Shown here one piece after another: positions 9,367 through 18,579 of a stretch of DNA of 64,000 nt. How positions within the stretch are numbered: position 1 is the stretch's first letter; each line of letters begins with the position of its first letter. Under the pieces are notes generated by a model. The model saw only the letters and a program-made list of their open reading frames with translations, did not search any database and was not told the DNA's origin. Where the stretch lies: NCBI RefSeq assembly GCF_012584455.1, contig NZ_JABAEB010000002.1, positions 1 through 64,000 of the forward strand. The letters run 5' to 3'. The position numbers and the translations under genes are program-made. The stretch comes from Shewanella oncorhynchi. GTDB taxonomy: Bacteria; Pseudomonadota; Gammaproteobacteria; Enterobacterales; Shewanellaceae.

Positions 9367-10050
9367 CTAAGGAGCCATATTAACCGACGGCATATTGACC
9401 AACATACTGGTAATGAGACTGTCGAAATTTTCGGTTAGCTCATCCATCTTTTTAATGTTGCCAAAACCTTGGGCAAGCACTCGCCAAATTGGCTCATCAA
9501 CGCCCTGTATTTTAGTGGGTTTAAAGAGCGCTATCACCACGGTACCTTTGTCATACTTTTGGGTATTCACACCGTCGGTTGACAGCCCAGCGACTAACCC
9601 TGTCACTGCCAAAATTTGTTCATCGCTCATTTCAGTTCCCATAGCGACGCCAAAGCCAACCTGAAAATCCGCCAGTAGTGGATCTTCGACCCAGCGATAT
9701 CCCTTACTCTGCAAAGTTTGCTTTAATACAGCTTGCATGTGTTGCAACACTGGCTGCGGATCTAAGCGTTTATCTGTGATGATTTTTTGAAATTTAGGAT
9801 GCCAAGTGAATGTCATTGCCGTTGACGGTAATTCACTGAGATCGCCAGACATCACGATTGTGGTTCGCAACGGCTGCGCCGCGTTATCCGTCACAGTCAC
9901 GCACCCAGTAAGACCTAAAACACTGCTAAAAAGCAGTATTAACACTCTCAAATACCGACTTAACACTCGGTCGGGAACCCAGCAAGGAACTCGACTGAAC
10001 TGTCGATTTAGCACTCCACTTAGCTCACTATGTAATGATGGATTCATCAT
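9367..10050 (-). CDS. DUF4136-type lipoprotein
   Basis: Probable envelope lipoprotein of unknown role, 227 residues. A hydrophobic segment (about 34-49) ends in the lipobox LGLTGC with Cys near residue 50. The mature part (TFTWHPKFQKI..., ADFQVGFGVAMG) has the look of DUF4136 proteins. The N-terminus before the signal core is unusually long (33 residues). The ATG is supported by GAGG about 10 nt upstream, but an internal GTG at VLSRYLRVL would give a normal signal peptide. Monocistronic. Confidence 0.7.
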   Translation of the reverse strand: MMNPSLHSELSGVLNRQFSRVPCWVPDRVLSRYLRVLILLFSSVLGLTGCVTVTDNAAQPLRTTIVMSGDLSELPSTAMTFTWHPKFQKIITDKRLDPQPVLQHMQAVLKQTLQSKGYRWVEDPLLADFQVGFGVAMGTEMSDEQILAVTGLVAGLSTDGVNTQKYDKGTVVIALFKPTKIQGVDEPIWRVLAQGFGNIKKMDELTENFDSLITSMLVNMPSVNMAP

Positions 10051-10449
10051 GCCCTGTTACCTCAATCTATAAAATGCTGTCTAAGGATAGTTGCTATTAC
10101 TAAAACTGAAAGCTGATATCCATCATAGTGTTAAATCAGCATATTCCAATATATCTTGATATTCGTACTAACACAGAAAACCATCAAACTGCGCTAGCCC
10201 TATTCTCACGCCATTAATCCCATCGAGGCATGTACATATTTTGTTATTCTTTTTAGTTTATAAACTCGCTATGTCGTATAGGCGCGGCAACATTTAATCG
10301 CTAGAATGCCACGCCTGCGTTGCAATCAAATGTCGCAATTATAAATAATAGCAACAGAGTATTGCGTACCGTCCGATGAGTAAATCGCAGGCTCAATGCG
10401 GCAAATAATCACAATGCCATAAAACTAAAATAAAGGTGTGGATCTATCT
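10051..10449 (+). other. Intergenic stretch between divergent genes
   Basis: Nearly 400 bp between the DUF4136 lipoprotein gene (minus) and the LysE gene (plus). No ORF, strong repeat or terminator is visible. TTGTTA (10241) and TATAAA (10259) occur but only 12 bp apart, so I do not call a promoter. Confidence 0.5.
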
Positions 10450-11043
10450 ATGGAGTTAATACTCGCTATCGCGTTGTTTGCCTTTTCATCTGGGATCACC
10501 CCAGGGCCTAACAATATTATGCTAATGACCTCAGGGGTAAACTTTGGCGTAAAACGCAGTATTCCGCATCTTATGGGAATAAGCCTTGGCTTCCCGACCA
10601 TGATCCTCGCGATAGGTTTGGGCTTAAGCGCCCTATTCCAAAGCTATCCTATCATCCATCAAGTGATTAAAGTCGTCGGCATAGGTTACCTTTTGTATCT
10701 GTCTTGGTTGATTGCCAACAGCAGTAGCAAGATGGAAGGTAAAGCCATTGCTAAACCCTTCAGTTTTATCCAAGCCGCGGCCTTTCAATGGGTCAACCCT
10801 AAGGGCTGGATCATGGCCGTGGGCGCGATTGCGACGTTCACGTCAGTACAGCAGGATTTGACCCCGCAGGTCATCACTATTGCAACGGTATTTTTGTGCG
10901 TCGCATTTCCCTGCGCTATCGTCTGGCTCGGCTTTGGTGTAGCCCTTAAACGCATTTTAAAAAATGAGCGCCAACAGAAGATTTTTAATATCACTATGGC
11001 GCTCTTGCTTGTGGCGTCTATCATCCCTATGATCGCCCCCTAA
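10450..11043 (+). CDS. LysE/RhtB family amino acid exporter
   Basis: Inner-membrane exporter of amino acids or related metabolites; substrate not readable from sequence. About 197 residues with six hydrophobic segments. The LysE/Rht signature appears at the first loop (FSSGITPGPNNIMLMTSG) and VNPKGWIMA follows in the fourth segment. A GTG at 10438 gives four more residues, but the family pattern starts at ATG 10450. DUF1415 follows 26 bp later on the same strand, so the two may share a transcript. Confidence 0.88.
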   Translation: MELILAIALFAFSSGITPGPNNIMLMTSGVNFGVKRSIPHLMGISLGFPTMILAIGLGLSALFQSYPIIHQVIKVVGIGYLLYLSWLIANSSSKMEGKAIAKPFSFIQAAAFQWVNPKGWIMAVGAIATFTSVQQDLTPQVITIATVFLCVAFPCAIVWLGFGVALKRILKNERQQKIFNITMALLLVASIIPMIAP

Positions 11044-11069
11044 TTTTTAAGCACGAGCAAACGACCGCC

Positions 11070-11624
11070 ATGAACGAAATTGACATGATCACTCAACAAA
11101 CCGACGACTGGGTGAAAAAAGTGATCATGAAATACAATATTTGCCCCTTCGCCAGACAAGAAGTCGAGCGCGGCAGTATTCGGTATCTGGTGGTGGAACA
11201 AACTAAAGTCAAACAAGTGCTTAAGGCATTGATCGAAGAATGCCAATACCTCGACGCCCACCCCGAAGCAGAAACCACACTGTTTATTCTGCCCCGTGGT
11301 TTTGAGGGGTTTTATGCCTATCTCGACCTTATCGACATGGCAACTGATACACTTATCGAACACGAGTACGAAGGCACTTACCAACTCGCCACCTTCCACC
11401 CAGACTATTGTTTCGATGGCGAACCACAGGACGGGGCTGCCAACTTCACCAACCGCGCGCCCTACCCAACCCTGCACATCATCCGCGAAGCCAGCATGGA
11501 GCTAGCTCTCGCCAGCTACACAGATCCCGAAACCATCCCAGAACGTAACATCGCCTTTTGCGAACGCAAAGGCAGCGACTTTTTCGTCAAACTGTTAGCA
11601 GAATGCATGGGGAAATCCTCATAA
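11070..11624 (+). CDS. DUF1415 family protein
   Basis: Conserved cytoplasmic protein of unknown function, 184 residues. Family marks seen: KYNICPFARQEVERGSIRY near the start, the central FxxRGFExFYxYL stretch, and AxFHPDYCFDGEPQDGAANFTNRAPYPTLHIIREAS, which looks like an active-site region with conserved His, Asp and Cys. Length agrees with the family. It probably shares a transcript with the LysE gene. No metabolic context is evident. Confidence 0.88.
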   Translation: MNEIDMITQQTDDWVKKVIMKYNICPFARQEVERGSIRYLVVEQTKVKQVLKALIEECQYLDAHPEAETTLFILPRGFEGFYAYLDLIDMATDTLIEHEYEGTYQLATFHPDYCFDGEPQDGAANFTNRAPYPTLHIIREASMELALASYTDPETIPERNIAFCERKGSDFFVKLLAECMGKSS

Positions 11625-11627
11625 CAG

Positions 11628-11810
11628 TCCAAATACGGCAGCTTTAATGAGATTGCGGCCCTTATCACTGAAGCGGATGAAGCCCTTTTCGATGATAACT
11701 CCAATATCCAGCCAACCTATGTTGAGCTGATTAAAACGATGATTGTTAACCATCTAGGGCTTGAACAAGGCAACCAGATAATCGAGCAATTGGAAATCAG
11801 GGCGTACTAA
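11628..11810 (+). pseudogene. Start-less ORF remnant after DUF1415
   Basis: After the DUF1415 stop codon the same reading frame stays open for 60 more codons to TAA at 11808-11810. The translation begins SKYGSFNEIAALITEADEAL and ends QIIEQLEIRAY: hydrophilic, helical and protein-like. There is no plausible start except an internal ATG with 23 codons left. I read it as the 3' end of a lost gene brought next to DUF1415 by a deletion. The parent family is not recognised. Confidence 0.45.
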
Positions 11811-11852
11811 TAACGTAGATGTTAATGATTTTAAAGTGTTTAAAATCAATTT

Positions 11853-12380
11853 TTATAAAAATCTATCGGCCAGCATATCAGCAACATCTTCGTCATGGTC
11901 GATACTAAAGGCCATAAAGCCATCGGTTTTAGGGATCGCTTGATAGACTTCAGTTTGGGTAAACAGCACAAGGCATTCGTTAAACACTGCGCGTATTTGC
12001 CGCACTATCTCCTCCCACTCACTAAAGTCATCTTCGGGTAAGCTATGTTGAATCGTCTGCAACTCATCCTCTGAAAGCAGGTAACATGTACTAAAACATT
12101 GATACTCCCAGTCACCTGTATTGAATTTAAGTTCTTGGATGGCCTCAGGGCTTTGGTATGACTCAGCCCATTTCCCAGACTGGTAATAGGCTAATCGCTG
12201 CTGAAAATCTGCCTCTGTATTAAAACAAAGATTTAATTCTGCGTATTCGGCATGGGTGTCAAAAGCAAAGGCATAAAAGGTTTTATCTGGATGAGCTAAT
12301 AAAAATTGCTCAACCTCAACCGTTGTAAAGCGCAATATCTCGGCTTTGATGCGAGCAATAAGAGCGTTATCTAATGGCAT
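11853..12380 (-). CDS. DUF4303 domain protein (immunity-like)
   Basis: Protein of about 175 residues. The core FYAFAFDTHAEYAELNLCFNTE (about 38-59) followed by a W-rich segment (GDWEYQCF) matches my memory of DUF4303, a domain often seen beside polymorphic toxins and their immunity proteins. I chose MPLDNAL at 12380, with GGA about 8-10 nt before it; an upstream ATG adds seven residues. No toxin gene is adjacent. Acidic composition would fit an immunity protein, but the role is inferred. Confidence 0.6.
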   Translation of the reverse strand: MPLDNALIARIKAEILRFTTVEVEQFLLAHPDKTFYAFAFDTHAEYAELNLCFNTEADFQQRLAYYQSGKWAESYQSPEAIQELKFNTGDWEYQCFSTCYLLSEDELQTIQHSLPEDDFSEWEEIVRQIRAVFNECLVLFTQTEVYQAIPKTDGFMAFSIDHDEDVADMLADRFL

Positions 12381-12503
12381 AAAGATGTTCCATTTACACA
12401 ATATTTTTTTGTGTCTCAGTGCATCACTTAAATTAAACCGACGTTACTAAACTCAATGCTTTAGTCATTTTTTACTGACGTCAAGCATTGAGATTAAGCT
12501 GAA

Positions 12504-12977
12504 TTAAAGGATTTGTACGCTCCATTTCTCATTGCCATAGCGACGATTTTTATAGCTATCGATACGCCATTCATCGGCTTTTTTAAGAGCAATAAACAAA
12601 TACTCATCTTCGAAGTTAGTGTTGGTTTTAATATAGATTTCGGCTCTGCTTTTATTTTTTAAAGTAATTTGCACTTCAAGAGGATGATCGCAACCATTAA
12701 ATTTTGAAGGAAACCCGAAGGAATTACGCACTTTTCCGCCGTAAACACGGGGCTTATCGGTGCAAAAATCGTCAAATAACGGCGCTATTTGCTCATTCAG
12801 TAAAGCAAACCAATCGGTTTGCTTCGCATAATGGAATTCAGCCACTGGCAATTCCTGCCGTAGCTTATCTTCTTCGGCAGTTCTTTCGGTATAGAGGGTA
12901 TTTTCGATACTGTTCCAGCGCGTACAAAAAGATAACACCCTCTCTGTTAAATATGCTTTTAATTCAATCTCATCCAT
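12504..12977 (-). CDS. Small protein, probable NTF2-fold immunity-like
   Basis: A 157-residue acidic cytoplasmic protein without signal or membrane segments. Helical N-terminus (MDEIELKAYLTERVLSFCTRW) and a beta-rich second half ending ADEWRIDSYKNRRYG...KWSVQIL resemble NTF2-like immunity proteins of Rhs/contact-dependent toxin systems. The DUF4303 gene lies 124 bp downstream on the same strand, so this may be a leftover immunity island. Family assignment from pattern only. Confidence 0.5.
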   Translation of the reverse strand: MDEIELKAYLTERVLSFCTRWNSIENTLYTERTAEEDKLRQELPVAEFHYAKQTDWFALLNEQIAPLFDDFCTDKPRVYGGKVRNSFGFPSKFNGCDHPLEVQITLKNKSRAEIYIKTNTNFEDEYLFIALKKADEWRIDSYKNRRYGNEKWSVQIL

Positions 12978-13161
12978 TTAAATCATTGACTCCTTTCTTT
13001 ATAAGTCTGTCGGTCAAACCCGCCAAGAGTTTATACCATATCGGGACAGACAAATGACTCTTTACCACGATTAAATGACGTATTAAAACCAACCCTTTAC
13101 GCTCAACGAGCTTGCACCACTGCAAACTCGGCAGCAAGCCATAACACCAAGATTTACAATG

Positions 13162-14448
13162 CTATAGATTTAATCCCCACACATCAAAGGCATCACGACT
13201 TAATTGTTCCCTAAAATCTGGGTGAGCGATGGCGATCAGCGCTTGTGCCCGTTCGCGCAGTGAACGGCCGCGTAGATTGGCGGCGCCGTATTCGGTCACA
13301 ATGTAATGCACATGGGCACGAGTGGTGACAACCCCTGCGCCAGGTGATAACACGCTTGCAATGCGAGAAAGCGTTCCCCCCGCGGCAGTGCTGGGCAGCG
13401 CAATCACAGAACGACCACCTTCAGATAACCCTGCTCCGCGGATGAAATCCATCTGGCCGCCAACACCTGAATAGATTTTAGTGCCAATGGAATCGGCACA
13501 CACTTGGCCTGAAAGGTCGACCTGCAGCGCCGAGTTAATCGCCATCACATTGGGATTTTTACGGATAATGGCCGTGTCGTTAACTTGCTCTATGTCCATA
13601 AAGATGACCGCAGGATTATCATCAACATAGTCGTATAATTTCTGGCTACCCAGGGCGAAACCTGTGACGAGTTTTCCCGGATAAAAACGCTTCTTGCTGT
13701 TGTTAATCACACCTTTTTCAACCAGTTGCAATATACCGTCAGAAAATAGCTCAGTGTGGACACCTAAGTCTTTATGTTCGGTTAAACAAGACAGCACGGC
13801 ATCAGGGATCGCACCTATACCCATTTGCAAACAATCGCCATCACGCACTAATTGGGCAACATTTTTACCGATCGCCAAACTCACCGCATCCCCCGTCGCG
13901 AAGGAATGAATAGGCAACGCCGCGCTCTGCTCATACACAGCGGCAAAACGGTCGATATGGATAAAGCTGTCACCATGGGTGCGCGGCATTTGTGGATTAA
14001 TATGAGCGATGATCTTACCCGCGACTTGGCAAGCTGCGAGCGTTGCTTCAACCGAAATGCCTAAGGAACACATGCCATGCTTATCGGGTGGCGACACTTG
14101 GATAATTGCGGTATCAATTTTTTGCTCGCCGGAACGAAATAACTTAGGCACTTCAGACAGGAAAATCGGCACATAATCCGCGTCACCACTTTGCAGTAAA
14201 GCCCGCGTTGGCAGCCCACCGAAAAAACATCGATGGCGTAAATGCCCCTGTAAACTGGGATGACTTAAGGATTCGGCGCCTTCAGTATGTAACTGTAACA
14301 GGGTGAGATTTTCTTTGGTGAGTGCATGCTGCGCCAACGCATCTAATAAAATGCGCGGAGTGGCGCCCATGGAATGAGTCCACAGCGTCTCGCCGCTTTG
14401 AATTAAAGCAACCGCATCAAGCGCGCTATGACAAATGATTGGAGGCAT
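13162..14448 (-). CDS. Acetyl-CoA hydrolase / CoA-transferase family protein
   Basis: Moves CoA between acyl-CoA and a short-chain acid (4-hydroxybutyrate/acetate type); the exact substrate is not readable. The 428-residue length fits bacterial 4-hydroxybutyrate CoA-transferase-like enzymes. Two Rossmann-like halves: the oxyanion-type GIGAIPDAVLS, then the catalytic Glu in VHTELFSDG, and a C-terminal GVGGQMDFIRGA loop. No signal peptide. It stands alone between the immunity-like genes and the ABC exporter operon. Confidence 0.85.
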   Translation of the reverse strand: MPPIICHSALDAVALIQSGETLWTHSMGATPRILLDALAQHALTKENLTLLQLHTEGAESLSHPSLQGHLRHRCFFGGLPTRALLQSGDADYVPIFLSEVPKLFRSGEQKIDTAIIQVSPPDKHGMCSLGISVEATLAACQVAGKIIAHINPQMPRTHGDSFIHIDRFAAVYEQSAALPIHSFATGDAVSLAIGKNVAQLVRDGDCLQMGIGAIPDAVLSCLTEHKDLGVHTELFSDGILQLVEKGVINNSKKRFYPGKLVTGFALGSQKLYDYVDDNPAVIFMDIEQVNDTAIIRKNPNVMAINSALQVDLSGQVCADSIGTKIYSGVGGQMDFIRGAGLSEGGRSVIALPSTAAGGTLSRIASVLSPGAGVVTTRAHVHYIVTEYGAANLRGRSLRERAQALIAIAHPDFREQLSRDAFDVWGLNL

Positions 14449-14617
14449 AATGAATTCCCTTCGCTAAGCATGATGGCGGCAATCGCCCTAGCGGCAGTGT
14501 AAGGGATATCCTAATTAAGCAACATCGATTTCAATGGCTTAGCGCGACTGTTTATCTATAGTTTGCGCTATATCAAAACTCGGCACTTTGCCCTTGATGA
14601 TGAAACTCAGTACAGGG

Positions 14618-15754
14618 TTAATCCAAGCGCTTCGAAAATCTCATACTGGCGATAAATAGCCCGATACAGGTAAAACCTATCATCCACAGGGCATCAAATT
14701 GCAGATCCATCACTTGGGCATCGCGCAGCACTATGGCCCGTGACATGCGCATAAAATGGGTTGCAGGTAAGGCTTCGGCAATCCACTGCGCCGCGATAGG
14801 CATGGCTTCGTAGGGGAACATAAATCCCGACAAGAGAATCGATGGCAGCAGGATAAATACCGTCATCTGCATCGATTGCAACTGGGTTTTCGCTATGGTC
14901 GAAATCACTAATCCTAAGGTTAAACTGGCGCAAATGAACAACATAGCAGCAAGGGCGATGGAATCAAGCCCGCCGCGAATGGGCACATCGAACAACAGAT
15001 GCCCTGCGCTCAGGATAATGGTCACTTGCACAAAGCCAACCATCACATAGGGCACGATTTTACCCAGCATCAACTCCAGTGGCCGCACAGGCGTAGTGAT
15101 CAAAAACTCCATATTGCCCTGCTCGCGCTCACGCACTATGGCGGCGGAAGTAAACATCACCATGGTCATAGTCAAAATCACCCCCAACAGGCCGGGCACT
15201 ATGTTGACCACAGAACGTTGTTCTGGGTTGAAATATTGCACCACTTCAAAACTCGGTATCGCCGTTTTTAGTGCTCTTCCTGCGACTTCATCCAGTGGCA
15301 TTTGCCTTAGGCTACGAATAGTTGAAGCGACAACCGTATCTGAACCATCCACCAGCCATTGGCCAGCGGGTTGTGCGATATAGGACTGGGCTAAATATTG
15401 CTGACCCACAAAGCTTGGGTGACGCACTAAGCGCTCATCAAGATCGGCGGGCAAATACAGCACGGCTTTGACTTCGCCGCGAGTGATCGCCGCCTCAGCC
15501 TCGGCAGCACTTAAATAACGCTGTTTAAAATCTACGACCTGCGTTGCTTCCACCGCCTTAACCAGTGCGCGACTGTAGGCAGAATCACTCAAATTAACTA
15601 ACCCAGCAGGCAGATGGCGAGCATCGGTATTGATGGCATAACCAAACAACATCAGTTGCACTAACGGGATCATGACTATCATGCCAAAGGTCATGCGATC
15701 CCGCGACAACTGCCGCAGCTCTTTGACCACAATCGCAAAAATCCTACGCCACAT
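14618..15754 (-). CDS. ABC-2 type exporter permease
   Basis: Membrane subunit of an ABC exporter, 378 residues. Plan: cytoplasmic start MWRRIFAIVVKELRQLSRDR, one helix (about 25-45), a periplasmic domain of about 130 residues, then five C-terminal helices with the family motif REREQGNMEFLITTPVRPLELMLGK. The open frame extends to 15889, but ATG 15754 gives the standard N-terminus and an 11-bp overlap with the ATPase gene. Last gene of tetR-hlyD-ATPase-permease; resembles E. coli YbhS/YbhR/YhhJ. Only one permease gene is present, so a homodimer is likely. Confidence 0.9.
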   Translation of the reverse strand: MWRRIFAIVVKELRQLSRDRMTFGMIVMIPLVQLMLFGYAINTDARHLPAGLVNLSDSAYSRALVKAVEATQVVDFKQRYLSAAEAEAAITRGEVKAVLYLPADLDERLVRHPSFVGQQYLAQSYIAQPAGQWLVDGSDTVVASTIRSLRQMPLDEVAGRALKTAIPSFEVVQYFNPEQRSVVNIVPGLLGVILTMTMVMFTSAAIVREREQGNMEFLITTPVRPLELMLGKIVPYVMVGFVQVTIILSAGHLLFDVPIRGGLDSIALAAMLFICASLTLGLVISTIAKTQLQSMQMTVFILLPSILLSGFMFPYEAMPIAAQWIAEALPATHFMRMSRAIVLRDAQVMDLQFDALWMIGFTCIGLFIASMRFSKRLD

Positions 15755-16700
15755 GGTCAGTCTCTCCCTTGGAAACCCCAGCCAAGCGCTCGCCGGTGCA
15801 AGTGACAAACACATCCTCAAGGCTAGCGCGCACTTCTTCCATCGTCCGGCTGGCAACCCTTGGTTTAAGCCAAGCAAGCGGATCTTCAATATCGCTGCGC
15901 ACTAACACCCGCAAACGACTGCCGATTTGCGCCGCCGACAATACCGCAGACTCGCTGATCAGTGATTGTTTTAAAGTGCGTAAGTCATCCCCTGAGATCT
16001 CAACCACCCGAGCCCCCATCGCCGCCATCAGCTGCTGGGGTGAACCGTCGGCGCGTTTTATCCCCCGCTCTAAAATCGCAAGACCATGGCAACGCTCGGC
16101 CTCATCCATATAGTGAGTCGACACAAGTATCGTGGTGCCTTGGGCACAGAGATCGAATAAGCGTTCCCAAAACTCGCGTCGATTTTCAGGATCGACCGCC
16201 GATGTCGGCTCATCGAGAAACAACAATTCGGGGTGATGTAAGGTCGCTGCCGCTAAGGCTAAACGCTGTTTCTGGCCGCCACTCATGGAGCCCGCCATTT
16301 GTTTCTCACGGCCAACTAAATCGTATAGCGTGACTAACTCGGCTATTCGCAGCTTTGATGCTCGGCGGTTAAGGCCATAAATTTGCGCGACAAACTCTAA
16401 GTTTTCCCGCACAGAAAGATTGTCGTACAGGGAGAATTTTTGCGTCATGTAGCCAATGCGGCGACGCAGTTTTTCCTCGGCACCGGGTAAGGTTTCACCC
16501 AAAACACGAATATTCCCCGATGTTGGACTCAGCAACCCAGTTAACATGCGAATTGAAGTCGATTTCCCGCAGCCATTGGGGCCGAGAAACCCATAAATGG
16601 TTCCCTTGGGAATGGCGAGGTCGAGGTTTTCCACCGCATTGACTCCGCCAAAGGCGCGGGTCATCCCTTGGGTCTCGATAGCAAAATCAGCGCTTTTCAT
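15744..16700 (-). CDS. ABC exporter ATP-binding protein
   Basis: ATPase of the exporter, 318 residues. Walker A GPNGCGKST (about 39-47), signature SMSGGQKQRLALA, Walker B LLFLDEPTSAVDP, and the switch His in LVSTHYMDEAERC. The C-terminal about 90 residues are the usual small domain of drug/ion exporters of this type. Its start overlaps the HlyD stop (ATGA-type overlap) and its end overlaps the permease start, so translation is probably coupled. E. coli YbhF is a double-length relative; this one carries a single ATPase unit. Confidence 0.92.
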   Translation of the reverse strand: MKSADFAIETQGMTRAFGGVNAVENLDLAIPKGTIYGFLGPNGCGKSTSIRMLTGLLSPTSGNIRVLGETLPGAEEKLRRRIGYMTQKFSLYDNLSVRENLEFVAQIYGLNRRASKLRIAELVTLYDLVGREKQMAGSMSGGQKQRLALAAATLHHPELLFLDEPTSAVDPENRREFWERLFDLCAQGTTILVSTHYMDEAERCHGLAILERGIKRADGSPQQLMAAMGARVVEISGDDLRTLKQSLISESAVLSAAQIGSRLRVLVRSDIEDPLAWLKPRVASRTMEEVRASLEDVFVTCTGERLAGVSKGETDHVA

Positions 16701-17692
16701 GGCTGATCCACTTTTGGCTGCACTCCTTGCAGCACATCGAGTTCAACTTCTAATGCCATGCCAGTAGGTAGGTCCTGATCTGTGGCGGAAATAGTAATAT
16801 CGGTCAAATACATCAGCCGCGCTCGATCACGTTCATTTAGCGCATAAAATGGCGTGTAAGCAGGTTGACTGCGAATATTGCGCACAGTGCCAGCAATCGG
16901 TATCTCGCGGCCATCCACAAGAATATTGACGCTATCACCCGCCTTCACTCTGTCTAACCAAGTCGCGGGCAGGTAAACCCGTACATAGGGATTATCGCTC
17001 GCCAGTAAACCAATCAACTGAGTGCCTGCGGCAATGCGATCGCCGACTCGCCAAGGCAACGTATCGACAACGGCATCACGCGCCGCCACTAAGCTCAAGT
17101 CTGCTAAGGCTTTTTGTTCGATGGCTACACTGGCGCGAGCTGCAGCCACCGCCGCTTTGGCCTGCTCTAGCTGCTCGCTACGGGTGCCATTTTCTAGCAA
17201 TCGCAGACTTTGCTGCGCCTCAGCTTGTTTAGCGAAACTGGTATCCCGCGCCGCACGGGCGGTATCTAAATCCGCTTGGCTAAGTACTTTAGTGACAAAT
17301 AAACGGTTTGTTCGTTCAAAGGCTCGCTGAGCCTCTTTCACGCTGGCATTTGCCCCGTCGAGCACGGCCTTGGCGCGTTCTATATCCTCTAAACGCGCAC
17401 CTGTGACCGCCTCAGAAAGTTTAGCTTTAGCCTGTTCAAGCTCGGCTTGGCGCAGGGCGAGGCGCGCATTGGCAGAGGTTGTATCGAGCTGAATTAACAC
17501 CTCTCCCGCCTTAACCTTTTGACCTTCAACCACATTCACTTGAGTAATCAACTCACCTACGGGCGCGGTAAGCGTCAGCCTGTCCCGCTCGACAGTGCCA
17601 AGCACTCTGGGCGGCGCTTCGGTGCAGCCGACTAATAGCAAGATCACACAACCCACACTCACGTGCGTCAGAATTTTAAAATTCACACTCAT
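16697..17692 (-). CDS. HlyD-family periplasmic adaptor (membrane fusion protein)
   Basis: Links the inner-membrane exporter to an outer-membrane channel. 331 residues with a lipoprotein-type signal (LLLVGC, Cys at about 23). A biotinyl-lipoyl half is visible near TLTAPVGELITQVNVVEGQKVKAGEVLIQLD, then a long Ala/Glu-rich coiled coil (about 75-195), then the second lipoyl half and a beta-barrel. Similar to YbhG/YhiI types. Stop overlaps the start of the ATPase gene, and the start overlaps the tetR stop by one base. Confidence 0.92.
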   Translation of the reverse strand: MSVNFKILTHVSVGCVILLLVGCTEAPPRVLGTVERDRLTLTAPVGELITQVNVVEGQKVKAGEVLIQLDTTSANARLALRQAELEQAKAKLSEAVTGARLEDIERAKAVLDGANASVKEAQRAFERTNRLFVTKVLSQADLDTARAARDTSFAKQAEAQQSLRLLENGTRSEQLEQAKAAVAAARASVAIEQKALADLSLVAARDAVVDTLPWRVGDRIAAGTQLIGLLASDNPYVRVYLPATWLDRVKAGDSVNILVDGREIPIAGTVRNIRSQPAYTPFYALNERDRARLMYLTDITISATDQDLPTGMALEVELDVLQGVQPKVDQP

Positions 17693-18393
17693 TACGACTT
17701 CCTCGGTTCACGCAGTACACCTTGGGTAAAAACCTGCATATTGTGCAGCGCTAAACGCTGTAAACCATCAGCATCAGCACTAAAAAAGCCGAACTGACGC
17801 ATTAACACCGGGGGCGCAATAAGCGGAAAGACCATCAGACTCACGAAACTGAGGCGTGCTAAATCGGGATCTAATCCCTCTTTCAATAGCCCCGCATTGA
17901 CTAATGTGGATTCGAGCCATTGCCGCGAGAGGGATAAAATTTGCTCAAAAACAGACAACATAATGCGATAGGGTTCTGAGCCATCGCCTTCCTGTAACAC
18001 CCGTATAATCAACCGTGGCAATCCCAGGTTAGGTGCCATAACGCGATAATATGTCTGCATAAGTTCACCCAAGTTATTTGGGGCATCCGCAGCGGATATT
18101 TCGCGAAAACGCGCTAATACGGGTTCAAGGGTTTCCCGCACCATTTGTTCGAACAAGCCCGCTTTTGAACCAAAATAATAACGAATAAGTGCGGCATCAA
18201 CCTCGGCTTCGCGGGCAATTTCACGGGTAGAAACGCTGGGATAACTGCGATGACTGAAGAGACTTAGGGCTGCGATAATTAAGCGTTGGCGGGCATCGGA
18301 ATCCCCTTTCGGACGACCAGGAGTCTGCGGCTGTGATTCAGTTTGGGCGGTAAATGGCACAACCCCCTTTGGGCGACCGGGAATAAGCGACAT
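17692..18393 (-). CDS. TetR family repressor of the ABC exporter operon
   Basis: Probable local repressor, 233 residues. The HTH is in STREIAREAEVDAALIRYYFGSKAGLF (about 55-80). Before it lies an unusual tail with two copies of PGRPKG (residues 5-10 and 25-30), similar to an AT-hook core. I use ATG 18393 because GGAG sits 6 nt upstream; the frame reaches a TTG at 18408. It heads the operon, as CecR (YbiH) does for ybhGFSR in E. coli. A perfect palindrome lies 17 bp before the start codon, a likely own operator. Confidence 0.9.
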   Translation of the reverse strand: MSLIPGRPKGVVPFTAQTESQPQTPGRPKGDSDARQRLIIAALSLFSHRSYPSVSTREIAREAEVDAALIRYYFGSKAGLFEQMVRETLEPVLARFREISAADAPNNLGELMQTYYRVMAPNLGLPRLIIRVLQEGDGSEPYRIMLSVFEQILSLSRQWLESTLVNAGLLKEGLDPDLARLSFVSLMVFPLIAPPVLMRQFGFFSADADGLQRLALHNMQVFTQGVLREPRKS

Positions 18394-18409
18394 GGCAAGC
18401 TCCAGCAAA

Positions 18410-18427
18410 ATTCATCTATTGATGAAT
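18410..18427 (-). promoter_or_regulatory. Palindromic operator candidate for the TetR regulator
   Basis: ATTCATCTATTGATGAAT: 7-bp perfect arms around a 4-bp centre, 17-34 bp upstream of the tetR start. Position and symmetry suit autoregulation by the adjacent TetR protein. Inference only. Confidence 0.55.
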
Positions 18428-18457
18428 ATACTGAAAAGCCGCGTAAAAAGGCAGCAG

Positions 18458-18494
18458 TTAAATTCCTCATTTTCATTGATATTGAGGAATTTAA
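18458..18494. repeat. 12-bp perfect inverted repeat
   Basis: TTAAATTCCTCA (18458-18469) and TGAGGAATTTAA (18483-18494) are perfect inverted copies 13 bp apart. It lies between the 122-residue ORF and tetR, both on the minus strand. There is no T-run, so it is not a classical terminator. It may be a second operator in the tetR promoter or an RNA hairpin after the ORF. Confidence 0.6.
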
Positions 18495-18579
18495 CCCTAG
18501 CACTGCAAGTGCTAAAATTTGAGTACCGTTCAATCGAAAAATTAAGCGGCCTTCTATTAAAGATTTATACAGTAAAAGT

